DNA of 64,000 nt from Candidatus Altimarinota bacterium (GTDB lineage: Bacteria > Patescibacteriota > Gracilibacteria > BD1-5 > UBA2023): positions 60,014 to 124,013 of the forward strand of contig JALNXF010000003.1 in assembly GCA_023230505.1 (NCBI GenBank). Direction: 5' to 3'. The notes under the pieces were generated by a model that was not told the origin of the DNA, ran no database searches, and saw nothing but the letters and a program-made list of their open reading frames with translations. Numbering within the stretch: position 1 is the stretch's first letter; each line of letters starts with the position of its first letter. The position numbers and the translations under genes were made by a program. Positions 12,008 through 23,904 of the stretch are shown here, one piece after another.

Positions 12008-12777
12008 ATTAAATCATAATTATAGACTATTCTCTTTATTTTACTGTTTTCTATTAAATTTTTGTTTTCATAAAATTGTTTATTTCATCTGAAAAAATTA
12101 GCAGAAAATTCATCCTTCATTTTTAAATTTAAATTAAAATTAGCTGGATTTTTGCCTTTACATCAGTTACAATCCTCCACAATTGTTAAATAATTTTTGT
12201 TATCAGAGATTAGTTTTGTTGGGCAATATCTATTTATACTATAAATCACATAAGGATAATAAATAGACAAATTATAGTCATTATTTACCACTATTGCCTG
12301 AAAAACATTATAAACTTCAATGCATGAAATTTTATTTTTCTTAAAAAAATCTAGATAAAATTCATTATCAATTGTCAGGTTTTTATGAGTTTCTTTATCT
12401 TTAAAAATCTTTAAAAATGGATCTTTACTTTGTCATGACAAGAAATTTCACCAAATTAATTTTACTTCAGGTATATTTTTATTTAAGTAATGAAAAACTC
12501 AAAAATCATTTACAACAACCTCAAATCAAGTTTTATTCTTATATTTTTCAATAAAAGTAAATAATTTATCAATATTTTTATTTGAAATAATTGGAGTAGT
12601 GAGAGTGAGAGGTAATTTAAAAGAAAAAACCTTTTCTAAAAACTCACTATCATCAAGAAAATAAAATAAATTATGCTCACAATAAGAATCTCAAAAATAT
12701 AGTCTATCATAATTAGATAAATCATTTTCAAGTTTTTTGAAATCTGTATTTTCGGTTATTAGATAAGCTTTCTCCAT
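12001..12777 (-). CDS. small U32-peptidase-like protein
   Basis: This 258-aa protein is predicted to form an alpha/beta barrel-like fold. It has the U32-type sequence LTLTTPIISNKNIDKL, GFEVVVNDFGVF and a conserved-looking Cys group near the C-terminus (CPTK... EDCNGCKG), which could hold an Fe-S cluster as in UbiU/UbiV-type U32 proteins. It is 2 bases after the 12780 gene, also U32-like, so the two form an adjacent pair as UbiU and UbiV do. The assignment is weaker than for its neighbour, since only parts of the family pattern are visible. Confidence 0.65.
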
Positions 12778-12779
12778 AA

Positions 12780-13724
12780 TTAATTATAGTAATACATATT
12801 ATAAATTTCACAATTTTTGTAGCCACATTCTTTTGATAAAATTTTCTTACTTGTTTGTATATTAAAATCTATAAATTCCTTTGTAGAATCAGCTAAATTA
12901 AGAAATTCCAGAGATGATTTTATCAATTTTAAATCCTTTAAAATAATATCAACTCATTTTTCTCTTCCGACAATTTTTAGAGAAACTAAATTTTTTAAAT
13001 CTTTTACTTTTGAAAGCATACAAATTTTGCAATCAAGTGTATTTTTAACTAAATGTTTATATTTCTCATTAAAATCCTCACTCTCACTTTTATACATTAT
13101 TTCTCTATTGCAGACATATGGAATTCATTCTTTAAGTCATTCTAGATGAAGCGAAGAACAAACTCAATCGCTATTATAACACCAATCATTTTTTATAAAA
13201 ATCTCAAATTCTAGCTCTGGAAAACTATTACACAAGTCAATTATCTCGTTTACTGAGACATTTCTAGGTAAGATCATCCTAGAAATATTATAATTTTCTA
13301 GCCAAAAATTAATACTATGTTTATTTATAACTTGATTTAGTGAACTACAATGAATTGGAATATTTTTGTCAATTTGTCTGATTAAACTTGCAATAAAAAT
13401 ATCTTTTACAATTAGAGCGTCAGGCTTAATTTTTATGCAATTTTTTATCTCTTGTGTAATTAATTTTACATCATTTATAATTGGAGAATTATTTAGTGTA
13501 ATAAAACTTTCAGTTCAATTTTTACGCGCAAAATCAATTAATTTTTTAGCATCCTCATACGAACTAATATTAGCAAGTCTTCAATCTCTACGATTTAAAA
13601 TGCTTTTGAAACTATGTTTTGACTCCCAATTTTCTGATACTACTCAAAAATAAAGCTCTTGGGCTCCTGCTTTTACGAGTTCTATTCAAGATAATAAATT
13701 TTTTACTGGTGCTAATATTTTCAT
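12780..13724 (-). CDS. U32 peptidase family protein
   Basis: This 314-aa protein starts with MKILAPVKN and GAQELYFGV, the standard opening of U32 proteins (compare LLPAGNLEKL...GADAVYAGV in the bona fide U32 gene at 35072). Cys residues lie at the usual U32 region (WCYNSDGVCSS), at YVCNREI and at DCKICML, a four-Cys set that could ligate an Fe-S cluster. Known U32 members hydroxylate tRNA or ubiquinone precursors without O2. The substrate here is unknown. One base separates it from the radical SAM gene upstream, so the two are co-expressed. Confidence 0.8.
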
Positions 13725-13725
13725 A

Positions 13726-14676
13726 TTATATTTTTTCTAAAAAATTATGGAAAATAAGAGATGAATTTTGGTCATTTTCTATTATATTAGAAAATTTATT
13801 TTTTAAAACTTTATTTATAAATAGGGAATAAATCTTATGATTTTCTTCTTCCCAACTGGATAAATCTTTTTTTATTTCATCTAAATTTTTACTTAAATCT
13901 GAGATTAAAATTTTCTCTTTTTCTTTAATAAAAAATATCTCTAAAATAGCTGTGCTTGGATATATTTTTCAATCACTATCCACCACAAATTCGCTATTAA
14001 AAAGCGAAACATCGTTGTTTATCTGTTTATTTATAAAATTAATTTTAAGTTTTCAAGACTTAATTTTTTCACTAATTATATTTAGAGATTTTTCAAAATT
14101 AACTAGTCCAATTTCAGTCCATCAATTATAACTAACTGGAAGTAAATTTATATTTTCCCCAAATAATTTTTTGTTAATAAAGATTAGGTTTTTCTCTAAA
14201 TCTAGAGCATTCTCATTGTTTACAACAACATTTATTTGATGTGGTATTCTAAAATTTAGAATTTTTCTTATATTTTTGTATAATTTTAATGTTTCAGAGA
14301 TTCAAATTCATCTTGTTTTAGAGTGAGTTTTTAGATTTCAATTACAGCTAATGATTAACTTAATTTTGTTTTCTTTAATGAAGTCTAATTTTTGCTCATC
14401 AAGAAGTGTTAAATTTGTATTAATTGTGAAATTAAATTTATCTGATTTTTGCTTAAAATACAAAATAATTTCTTTAATTACATCAAATCTTAAAAATGGC
14501 TCTCACCCAAAAAATCTCAAATTAAAATCACTTAAATTATTTGAAATAAAAAACATTTTTTCATAAAAATCTTCTAAATTAAAATTATCAAAATATTTTA
14601 CGTTAAAATCTTTTTTATGAACTCAACAATAACTGCAGGAATTAGTATTACAAAGCCTAGTAGGGATTATTATCAT
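13726..14676 (-). CDS. radical SAM protein with CX4CX2C motif
   Basis: This 316-aa protein begins almost directly with the cluster motif: Cys9, Cys14 and Cys17 in RLCNTNSCSYCG. This is CX4CX2C rather than the usual CX3CX2C. RFFGGEPFLRFDVI (SAM-binding GGEP), FTINTNLTLL and IKLIISCNG follow, as in peptide-modifying radical SAM enzymes. A VVDSDGKIYPS segment near the C-terminus resembles the start of a SPASM-like region but lacks its cysteines. It is the first gene of the 14676-3016 run and is divergent from hxsD by 64 bases. It could fill the place of HxsC, the second radical SAM protein of the His-Xaa-Ser system, though I see no specific HxsC match. Confidence 0.85.
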
Positions 14677-14683
14677 TTTTTTC

Positions 14684-14710
14684 TTGAATTTAAATTTATA
14701 TTCCTATAAT
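14684..14710 (+). promoter_or_regulatory. promoter of the hxsD-hxsB transcript
   Basis: TTGAAT at 14684-14689 and a perfect TATAAT at 14705-14710, spaced by 15 bases, lie 30 bases before the hxsD ATG in the 64-base gap between divergent transcripts. Confidence 0.5.
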
Positions 14711-14740
14711 ACTCTAAAATAATATTAACTCAAATAAATT

Positions 14741-15010
14741 ATGAAAAAAGAAATATCGCTTATTAAGAGTTTATATAAAAAAGAGGCTATTTTATATACA
14801 ATTAATCTTTATTTAGAGGATTATAAATATGAAATATGAGAAAATGACAAAGATTTTATAATCAGTATTGAAGATATTGATGATAAAAATTTAAAAAATT
14901 TTAAAAAAGAGATAAATTTTAATAATTTAAGATTTGAAATAGCAGATAATAATAAGGAACTTAGAAAAGTTATTATTTCAAAGGCTTTATGAAGTATAAA
15001 TGTTGAATAA
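14741..15010 (+). CDS. hxsD: HxsD-like protein of the His-Xaa-Ser system
   Basis: This 89-aa protein opens with a segment like that of HxsD proteins: a Y-x-KEAILYTINLYLEDY helix (family pattern YS-x-EAI...A-Y), then short strands, then EINFNNLRFEI. The last resembles the LLNDYxLRE motif that named the family, and it is followed by the helix ELRKVIISKALG. HxsD is a small partner protein always found with the HxsB/HxsC radical SAM pair, and its exact role is not known to me. It is 13 bases upstream of hxsB in the same transcript, which strongly supports the call. Confidence 0.75.
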
Positions 15011-15023
15011 TTAATTTAAAAAA

Positions 15024-16451
15024 ATGAAAGAAATAAATAAAAATATTCCATTTATCAGGTTTAATCATCTATCTTGAGATAAGATTGTGATGACTAATAT
15101 TTTTTGAGAATCTATAGTTTTAAAAAATGAAGAATTTGATGATTATATAGCTTGAAATAAATTAAATAGTAAATTAAAACAAGATTTAGAAGATAAATTT
15201 TTCTTTAAAACTAAAGATTATGAGAATAATTCTATAGATAAGTATTTAAAAAGAAATTACATAAATTTCACTTGACCAACTCTTCATATTGTAGTCCTTA
15301 CAAAATGATGTAATCATCAATGTAAATATTGTCACGCTTCTGCTGATTATAGATATAGTGATGAAAGTTTAAAATTAAATAAAGATAATTGAAAGAAAAT
15401 TATTGATATAATTTTATCAAGTCCCTCAAAAAACCTAACTATTGAATTTCAATGATGAGAGCCACTCACTAATATGGAATTAATTGATTTTTTAATTAAT
15501 TATTCGGAGCTCCAAAATAAAAAAACAAAGAAAAGTATAAATTATGCACTTGTTTCAAATTTAACTCTTATTAATGACGAAATTCTCGAAAAATTATTTT
15601 CTTATCCAAATTTAAGTATTTCAACATCGCTTGATTGAGATAAAAAAGTTCATGATTTTAATAGATTAATGATTTCTGATAAAAAGGCTATATCTAGCTT
15701 TGATTCTCTTTCTGAGAAAATTTTTCTTATTAGAAAAAAGGAACAAGAAAAATGAAAAAAAATTCTTTTTTGAGCTATGTGAGTAATTACAAAAAAAACT
15801 CTAGATAGATATAAGGAATTAGTAGAGACTTATATTTCTTTTGGCTTTGATAATATTTTTTTAAAAAAATTAAATAATATTTGATACTGAGAAAAATCTA
15901 TAAATACAATTTGATATACAAACGAGCAACTTCTTGATTTTTATAAAAATTATTTTTCATACTTAATTGAAAAAAATAAAAGTTGAGTTTTTATTAGAGA
16001 TTGATTTATAGACATTGCTGTAAAAAAAATATTAGATCCAGAAAAGATAAATTTTATGGATCTAAGAAGTCCATGTGGGGCTTGAGTTGGGCAAATAGCT
16101 TATGATTATACCGGAAATATTTACACCTGTGATGAATGAAGAATGATAGAGTGAGATGTATTTAAAATATGAACAACTAATAATACCCTAGAAGAGTTAA
16201 TACAAAACGAAACAGTTTGAATTATGATGGATGCATCAACTGTTGAAAGTCTTCCTTGTGATATTTGTGCTTACGCTCCATTTTGTTGAGTATGTCCGAT
16301 AGAATCATATCAGACTAGATGAAATATTTATACAAATCAAGTTTTTGATGATCATTGTAGTTTTTTTACATTTTTATATGACTATGTTTTTGAGATTTTT
16401 TCAGAAAAAAAGTGAGATGAATATAATTTTTTGAAAAAATATATAAGTTAA
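15024..16451 (+). CDS. hxsB: radical SAM/SPASM peptide maturase, HxsB-like
   Basis: In this 475-aa protein an N-terminal domain (residues 1-85) contains IRFNHLSGDKIVMTN and a FDDYIAG segment typical of HxsB. The radical SAM motif is GCNHQCKYC (Cys96, Cys100, Cys103), followed by IEFQGGEPL and ISTSLDG. The C-terminal SPASM region has Cys351 (SPCGAG), Cys369 (YTCDEGRM), Cys412, Cys415, Cys421 and Cys424, expected to bind auxiliary clusters. Family features FDNIFLKKL, YGEKS and MDLRSPxGAG agree with HxsB. HxsB and HxsC are thought to modify HxsA peptides. Many conserved glycines are TGA codons. It is translated right after hxsD. Confidence 0.85.
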
Positions 16452-16453
16452 TA

Positions 16454-16481
16454 TTGACTTTAACGAATAATATAATAAAAT
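16454..16481 (+). promoter_or_regulatory. promoter of the 16515 surface protein gene
   Basis: TTGACT at 16454-16459, then 16 bases, then TAAAAT at 16476-16481. It starts 2 bases after the hxsB stop codon, so the large surface protein can be transcribed separately from hxsDB. Confidence 0.55.
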
Positions 16482-16514
16482 TTCGCTAGTTTAAATTTTT
16501 TATTACTAACAATC

Positions 16515-19500
16515 ATGGTTATGAATAAATTTAAAAAAAATAGCTTTTTGCTATTAATGTTTTCACTTTTAATAATTTCTCAGGTTTATTCAGCCTTTAC
16601 ACCAACACCAGGTAATAGCTGAGAAGATAAATGTTACTATAAAATAGAATGAACTTCCGCTAATTGAAACTCGGTAAGCAAAGACTGGTTTGAAATTTCT
16701 TGTAACTCAAATTTAAATTTTTCTTCTTTACCAAATTGAATTTGAAACACTATTTGAGACTGAACTTATTATATAAAATTTAAATGATTTGACAAAACTG
16801 AAACTTGAATTCCTGATTCTTATAACTGAGAAACAGCCACAACTCCATCAAATAAATATTGAATTCAAACTTTTTGACCTTTTAAAATTGATTTAACTTC
16901 ACCAAAATGTTTATTAAAGGAAATTAGATTTAAGGCATGAAATTCTGATAATCAATACTATAATAGTTGAAGTTTTTATTATAAAAAATCAAGTGATGCT
17001 AAGGGAAAATTTGAATTAGTTATAGAATCAGATGATACAACAAATGGTACAAATACAAGTTGAATAAAAGAAGTACAATTTCCAACCGTTCTTTCTGCCA
17101 CTCCTACAACTCAATCTTTTGCAAGTCATACTTGAAAAGTTTTAGTGACTTGATTATATAGTTGGTCTTGATTACAAAATGATACTTTTGATATATTAAA
17201 TAATTCTTCAAAGAAATTTTGTTTTGATAATGCCTGAAATAGTTCTGTTTTATCGAGTGATGTTAATACAAAACTAATCTTTGAGGATTGAAATCAGATA
17301 ATTACGGGTATTTCTAAATTAATCTTAACACCAGATTGAATTATTCCTTCTATAGACTGACTTGCTTTAAATAATTTATCTAATTGAATAAAATATCAGA
17401 GCTGAAACGATTGAAACTGAATTTTACAAAGTATTTATTCTGATAATTCCAATACAAAATATTTTGCTGCTTTAGAAAATAGAAAGATAGTAATTCCAAA
17501 ATTTAGAGATGATTGATCTTGAATAAAGAGTTTTAGAATAGGTATAGAAAAATATAATGATAAAAATAATTTTGCACTTTATACAAAAACTGGTTCAACA
17601 AAAGATACAAAATTAACATTATTAACAGATTTAGATATTGTCCACGATTTTAGGAATGTAGATGATGATACTAACACAAATTGATATAGAAATTATAGCT
17701 GGAATATAGAAACTCTGAATTTATGATGAAATAAAGTTACTGAAGATAATGTTTGTGATATGGTTTGAAATTGTGTCGTTGTACCTACTCCTGACTTTAA
17801 GGTTGTTGCAAATAATCCTGTAATTACATCCAATACTTCTATTTGAGATGCGCTTTCTGGATGAACAAAACATAATTTAAATGACTCATATAATTGAAAT
17901 GATAGTAGTATGAGATCTAACTTTTTTGATACTCAAATCTCATTAGTTAATTTTAAAGATAAATATTGAAATCCAATACTTCCAGTTTCTGGAGTTAAAA
18001 AAATTAACTTAAATATTGCATTTAATAATACTATGTGATGTAATCAAATATCTACAATTGATAGAGAAAAATGAGATTGTATTGATTTTTCTTTTAAAAA
18101 TGATACCTCTGTTTTAGATTGACCTACATTTTGACCAGGTGAATTTAAAAATTTCTGATTTAATCTTACAAATGCCAATCAATTTGAGGATTGAAAATTA
18201 GTTATGGAATTTAAGTCTGCAATTCCTACAAAAAATGAATATGTTTTAAAATGAAGTTCAGGTTCTTTGTATTGAGATTTTGATGTAAAATTAGAATTAA
18301 AAAGTTTATCAATAAAAATAAGTGATGTGACTGGTTATAATTGAGTATGAGAAAGTTCTTGATTAGAAGTAGCAACTCCTTGAAATAGACCAAATTATAA
18401 ATGGAACCCAGTGATTTCATTTAATGATGTAAGCAGTATTTATCCACTTGTAGAATGACAACAAAAAGAATTGAATATTAATAGTGAAGTAAAAGATAAT
18501 TCAAGAATTTCATTTTACAACTTAAATACAAACTATTGAACTAATAATTTTTTCTTACAATTTAATAATACTATGTTGTCTGCCTGAAACCTAGTTACTT
18601 GAAATGAAAAATATGATATTATAGGTTCAGGTCTTTACTGATGATTAAATTGATATTGAAGAATTTACAAAAGCACAAATGTGTATACTTGACCATGAAC
18701 CGAAATAACAACACCAAAAACTATTTGATGAATTGAGTGAATTAATACAAAAATAGCATATTTTGCTAATTTAAATTATTTTGTGTGATCTAAGATGCCA
18801 ATACTTCCTTCAATTCAAACTTGATTTAATAATTATTGATTACATGAAATTTGAGATTTTTCAAGCACTACAAATTATTCTTCTGATAGTGATATAACTT
18901 TTTGAGAAATTGATGTAAGATGAATTATACAAAGTAATAATCTGGCTTGAACATCTACTTGAAGTTGATCTGTAAATACAACTAATACTTTTGTTGATTT
19001 TTCAACTATTAAATTATATGATATAAAAACAGAAGTAAGTAAAAATGTAGAGAAATTACTTGCATGAAAAGATAAAAATTCTTGAAAAGTTGTTTGATGA
19101 TATACTTTAGCTAATTTATCTACTTTCCCAACTGATAAATGAATTAATTTACAAAATTGACAAGTTCTTTATTTTAAAGATACCGATGTAATTATTGATT
19201 GTTGATTGATATGTAATATTTCTTGAAAAAAGACTTTAATTATTGAAAACTGAAATTTGACTATTAGATCAAATATGAAATATGCTAATAGTGATTCAAT
19301 TCTAGGAATAATTTTAATTTGAAATACTTTTAACTGAAGTAAATCACAAGTAAGAATTTCTGAAGATATAACAAATTGAGTTTGAGTTGTATATTCAGAT
19401 TGACCAATTGTAAGTGTGAATTCAGTTTGAAATATTTATGATTGATGAAATACCAGAAATACTAATTTAGTTAATCAATTATATTGGAAATGAAGCTTTG

Positions 19501-19898
19501 CTACAAAAAATACAGTGGGTTGAAGTATAAAAGATTGAAAATGAGTTTGTCCTTATGGAACTCCTGAATATCAAAATACAAGTACTTGTACTATAGAAAA
19601 AGCTCAATGATATGATTTAATTTATTTAAGAAGATATGCTAGAGTTAAACAGGAATTATATTGAATAAATAACGATCCAATGAAATTTTGAGATAAAAAA
19701 GTTCCTCTAAATCTTGATAAAAAAGATATTAAAACAGCCTGATGAGATATTTTTACTATGACTACTTGAACTAAAACTTCCTGAAATTTACCAAAACCAG
19801 ATAATTATTCATCAAGTGAAAAGGCTAGAAATTCACCTCTTATTATAGAATATGATGATTCTCTCCAGACTAATCCACCAATTTGATTTAGTAAATAA
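16515..19898 (+). CDS. large secreted surface protein
   Basis: This 1127-aa protein has a signal peptide (about residues 8-28, LLLMFSLLIISQVYSA) and a Gly/Ser/Asn/Thr-rich, beta-type body with most glycines as TGA. The C-terminal third has a stretch (about 850-960) of strands with ILIDCGLICNISGKK and LTIRSN, followed by GIILIGN, which looks like a parallel beta-helix-like segment. An in-frame second ATG at 16521 is an equally good start. There is no recognised enzyme domain. It is probably a cell-envelope or adhesion protein. It lies directly downstream of hxsB, then the 19916 gene follows at 17 bases. Confidence 0.8.
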
Positions 19899-19915
19899 TT
19901 TTTAATTAATTTATT

Positions 19916-20716
19916 ATGAAAAAATACCGTAAAATTATTATTTGAGCTGCAATATTTATAATTTTTTTAACAGCTTTTATTCTTGTAAATAATTCTATAA
20001 AACAAAAAAGAATTATTGAAGAAAGAAAGAGAGAGGATATTGAAGTACAAAATAAACTTAATAATCTAAAAGTTGCTCCACTACTTAAAAAAGAGGATAT
20101 TAAGGTAACTCAAGAAGAGACAAAAAAAACTGAAGGTGAACTAATACAAGAAGAAGATGTTAAAATATTATCATTTGTAAATTCATCTCAATGTGATGAA
20201 TTGGTTTATCTAAAAGAGAAATGTAGAGATAAATTTTTGTATACTTTATCTGTTAGGTGAGGTAGTTTAAGTTATTGTGATAGATTAAAAAGTGAGCAAG
20301 AAAAATTAGATTGTAGGGATGAAATAAATAATAATTCCGGAAACTGTTCTGCAATAAAAAATAGTTTCTTAAAAAGTAAATGTGAATACAATTATAAGAG
20401 TCTAACTGAATCTAAACAAGATCAACAAACTCTTAATACTGCCATAACTTCGTCTAATAGCGATTTGTGTAAGACTCTTGATTCTTGAACTGAGAAAGAA
20501 AATTGTGTAAGAAGTATCGCAGTAAAAACAAAAAATTTATCTTTATGTACAAGTATAATTACGACTAAAGTTGAACAAGATAAATGTATAAAAAATACAA
20601 GCTATGAATTAAATAGGGCAATAATTATTGAGGCATACCAGAAAAAAGATTTATCAATTTGTGAAAAACTTACAGATTCAACTCTAAAAACACAATGTAA
20701 AAGTATGAAATTCTAA
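19916..20716 (+). CDS. small Cys-containing membrane-anchored protein
   Basis: This 266-aa protein has an N-terminal transmembrane helix (about residues 8-27), a charged coiled-coil-like linker rich in Lys/Glu, then a domain with about twelve regularly spaced Cys residues in short helices (patterns such as Cx4-14C, for example CDELVYLKEKC and CEKLTDSTLKTQC). The spacing suggests helical hairpins held by disulfides outside the cell. It is unrecognised otherwise. The stop and the next ATG are 2 bases apart, so it is probably in one operon with the prepilin peptidase gene. Confidence 0.78.
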
Positions 20717-20718
20717 TT

Positions 20719-21696
20719 ATGAACATAATTAATATAATAATATTTATTCTCTTAATTCTCCCAATTCATTGAGTTATAACTGATATTTTAGAAGGAAAAA
20801 TAAAAAATTATTTTATTTTTCCTTCTATTTTTGTCTTGATTATTTTATCACTATTTTTAGAATGATTTTATTTTAATTTAGACAATATTGTTTATATTTT
20901 AATAATTTTATCACTTTCCTTTTTATTTTATAAAAATAATAAATGGTGAGCATGAGACTGAAAATATCTTATATTAATATGATTTTCAACAATCATAATT
21001 TGATATTTAAAATGAATTAATTCACTCGTCTTAAAACTTATTATTTATACTTTCTCTATTTTTTTATTTTATGTTTTTGTTTATTTAATTCTTAATTTTA
21101 ATCAAATAAAAAAAATAGAATTTAAAAAATATAAAATTGTCTTTTTTGATTTATTTTTTAACGCCTTCTTATTATTTTTATTGTCTTTTTTGATTTCTTT
21201 ATTTTTACCAAATAAGGATTACTCTTTTTTACTAATTTTTGTTTTTATGGTTTTAGTATTGCCAATACTTAATAAAATTATTATTAATAAATATTTTAAA
21301 TACTTAATTATTTTATTTTGAATTATTTTTTTATTTTTTACTAGGACCTATTTATCCTTTTTGATAATATTTTTTATTTATTTACTATTTAATTTTATTC
21401 AGGAATTTTTTGATCAGATTTTTGACTTAATAGATATAAAAGAAATAGAAATAATAGAAATAAAACAATGAAGTATTCTAACAAAAGAAAGTATAAAAAA
21501 ATTTAAAAATGAAGCTTCTTTAGAATTTGAGGTATCACCACTTCAATGACTTGATATATTTAATATAATTGATTTTTATAAGAACTCTTTTCATAAAAAC
21601 GATAAAATAACAATTTATAAGGATCTAAGAATTTGAATTATATTTTATATTTGATATTTTGTTACTATTGTTGAGATTTATCTTAAAACTAATTAA
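20719..21696 (+). CDS. type IV prepilin peptidase (A24 family)
   Basis: This 325-aa polytopic membrane protein contains the two aspartate sites of A24 aspartic proteases: the first in VITDILEGKIKN near residue 23, the second in the GxGD signature WGAGDGKYL near residue 77. Both signature glycines are TGA codons. It would cleave type IV pilin leader peptides at the membrane, and a candidate substrate is encoded at 29574-31376. The usual N-methyltransferase domain is absent. The length beyond the catalytic half is made of extra membrane helices plus a cytoplasmic tail of about 100 residues that I cannot assign. Confidence 0.85.
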
Positions 21697-21725
21697 TTAA
21701 GTTGCTTTTCCACCAAAAATAAATA

Positions 21726-21753
21726 AATTATAGCTAATTAATTAGCTATAATT
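21726..21753. promoter_or_regulatory. perfect 28-bp palindrome before sufC
   Basis: A perfect inverted repeat of 14 bases per arm (aattatagctaatt and its complement, no spacer) ends 3 bases before the sufC ATG and is followed by T's. It may be the terminator of the prepilin peptidase transcript or an operator for the suf genes. The sequence cannot decide between these. Confidence 0.5.
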
Positions 21754-21756
21754 TTT

Positions 21757-22539
21757 ATGTTACAAATAAATAATTTAGGAGTAGAAGTTGAAAATAAGAA
21801 GATTTTAGAGAATTTAACTCTAGATTTTGAAATAGGGAAGACTTATTTCTTACTTGGTAAAAATGGCTCTGGTAAGTCTAGTCTTGCTTTCGCTTTAGCT
21901 GGACATCCAAAATATAAAATAGTTTCTTGAGAGATAAATTTAGACTGAAAAAGTCTGAATAAATTAACCCCAGATGAACGTAATAAACTCGGGATTTTTT
22001 TGTCTTTTCAAAATACTCCAGAAATTCCAGGAATTAATTTATGAGAATATTTACGCATTATTTACAATAATTTTCTTACTTATAACAATCCTAATTCTAA
22101 GCCAATTTCACCATTTTTATTTACTAGATTAATTGAAAAATTTCTAATTGAATTAAATATTTCAAAGAATTTTCTAGATAGAGATTTAAATGTCGGATTT
22201 AGTGGCGGAGAAAAGAGAAAAATCGAGCTTCTTCAAATAAAGCTCCTTAATCCTAAATATATTATTTTAGATGAAATAGATTCAGGTCTTGACATAGATG
22301 CATTTAAAATAGTTGCAGGTGAGTTACAAAAGCTCAAAAATAACGATAATACTCTTATTTTTATTACTCATAATTTTGGACTATTGGAATATGTAAATGC
22401 CTCATGAGTTTTTGTTCTTGAAAATTGAAAATTAGTGGATAGCTGATGAATTGAGTTAGCTCAAAAAATACAGAAGGAGTGATACTGCTGATATTGTAAA
22501 ATCGAAGAAAGCTGTAATTTAAAAGATAAATGCATCTAA
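21757..22539 (+). CDS. sufC: Fe-S cluster assembly ATPase SufC
   Basis: This 260-aa ABC ATPase has Walker A LLGKNGSGKSSLA, the signature GFSGGEKRKIELLQ, Walker B YIILDEIDSGLD with the SufC-type DEIDSGLD, and the H-loop IFITHNF. It forms the SufBCD complex that builds Fe-S clusters in the cytoplasm. Unusually, the C-terminus ends in a Cys-rich tail (CX2CX5CX5C, last residues CGYCKIEESCNLKDKCI), not present in typical SufC. It is followed at 3 bases by sufB. Confidence 0.95.
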
Positions 22540-22542
22540 TTA

Positions 22543-23904
22543 ATGTCAAATATAAATCTTAACATTCCACAAAATATTAAATATTTCCAAATTTTTGGAT
22601 GATTAAGTGAGCAGAGTGTGAGAAAAATATCAGCGGATAATTGAGAACCTGCTTGGATGCTAGAAATTCGCCTTAGGGCATTTAACTTATTTCAAAAAAT
22701 GCCATATCCAAAATGGTGACCAGATTTGAGTAAATTAGATTTAGAAAAAATCAGTTATTATGCAGAGGCCCAAGATATCTCAAATACTACAAGTTGGGAC
22801 GAGGTTCCAGAGGAAATAAAAAATACTTTTGAAAAATTAGGTATTCCAGAGGCAGAAAAAGAATATTTAGCAGGTGTTGGAGCTCAATTTGATAGTAAAG
22901 TCGTGTATCATTCGACCAAGAAAGAATTCAAGAATTTGCGAGTAATATTTGAAGATATGAATAGTGCAGTTTCGAAATATCCAGATTTAGTTAAGAAATA
23001 TTTCAATAAAGTAATTAGTATGGCTGACCATAAATTTATGGCTCTACACACAGCTTTTTGGAATTGAGGAACTTTTTTATATGTGCCAAAGTGAGTAAAA
23101 CTCGATGAACCACTTCAATCATATTTTCGTATGAATATTAAATCAGGTTGACAATTTGAGCATACAATAATCGTAATAGAAGACAGCGCAGATGCTCATT
23201 ATATTGAGTGATGTAGTGCTCCAAAATATACGAGTGCTACACTTCATGCCTGATGTGTTGAGGTTTTTGTCGGTAAAAATGCAAATTTCAGATATAGCAG
23301 TGTGGAGAATTGGAGTCTAAATACTTACAATCTAAATACAAAAAGAGCAATAATAGGGGAGTGATGACATATTGATTGGGTTGGATGAAATCTCTGAGCC
23401 GGAATTACCATGCTTTATCCGTGTTCAGTTTTAAGTTGAGAATGATCGAGCGCAAACCATATTTGAATTGCCTTTGCGAACGCTGGACAAATAATTGATG
23501 CCTGAGCAAAAGTAATTCATATCGGTAAAAATACAACCTCTCGCGTTATTTCAAAATCTCTCTCAAAATGATGATGAGTTTCAACTTACAGATGACTTTT
23601 AGATATTAGGCAAAGTGCCACTAATTCCTTAGCTTCGATAGAGTGTGATTGATTAATTCTAGATAGCAAGTCAGTCTCTGACGCAATTCCAGTAATAAAA
23701 ATATGAAATAGTACAAGTATAGTAAGTCATGAAGCGTCAGCCGGAAAGATAAACGAAGAATTTTTATTCTACCTACAATCCCGCGGAATAGACCACCACC
23801 AAGCCCAACAAATGCTCGTAAATTGATTCATAAGTCCAGTAGTTAACAATCTCCCACTTGAATATGCGAGCGAAATGAATATACTCATCTCGGACCAGAT
23901 ATAG
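22543..23904 (+). CDS. sufB: Fe-S cluster assembly protein SufB
   Basis: In this 453-aa SufB the N-terminal helical part contains EPAWMLEIRLRAF and the middle carries GAQFDSKVVYHS. The core beta-helix has YIEGCSAPKYTSATLHAG, which holds the conserved Cys region used in cluster assembly. STYRGLL, DGLILD and SHEASAGKINEE are also present, all family hallmarks. It works with SufC and SufD. The gene ends at TAG 23902, immediately before an inserted minus-strand gene, which now separates it from sufD. Confidence 0.96.
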
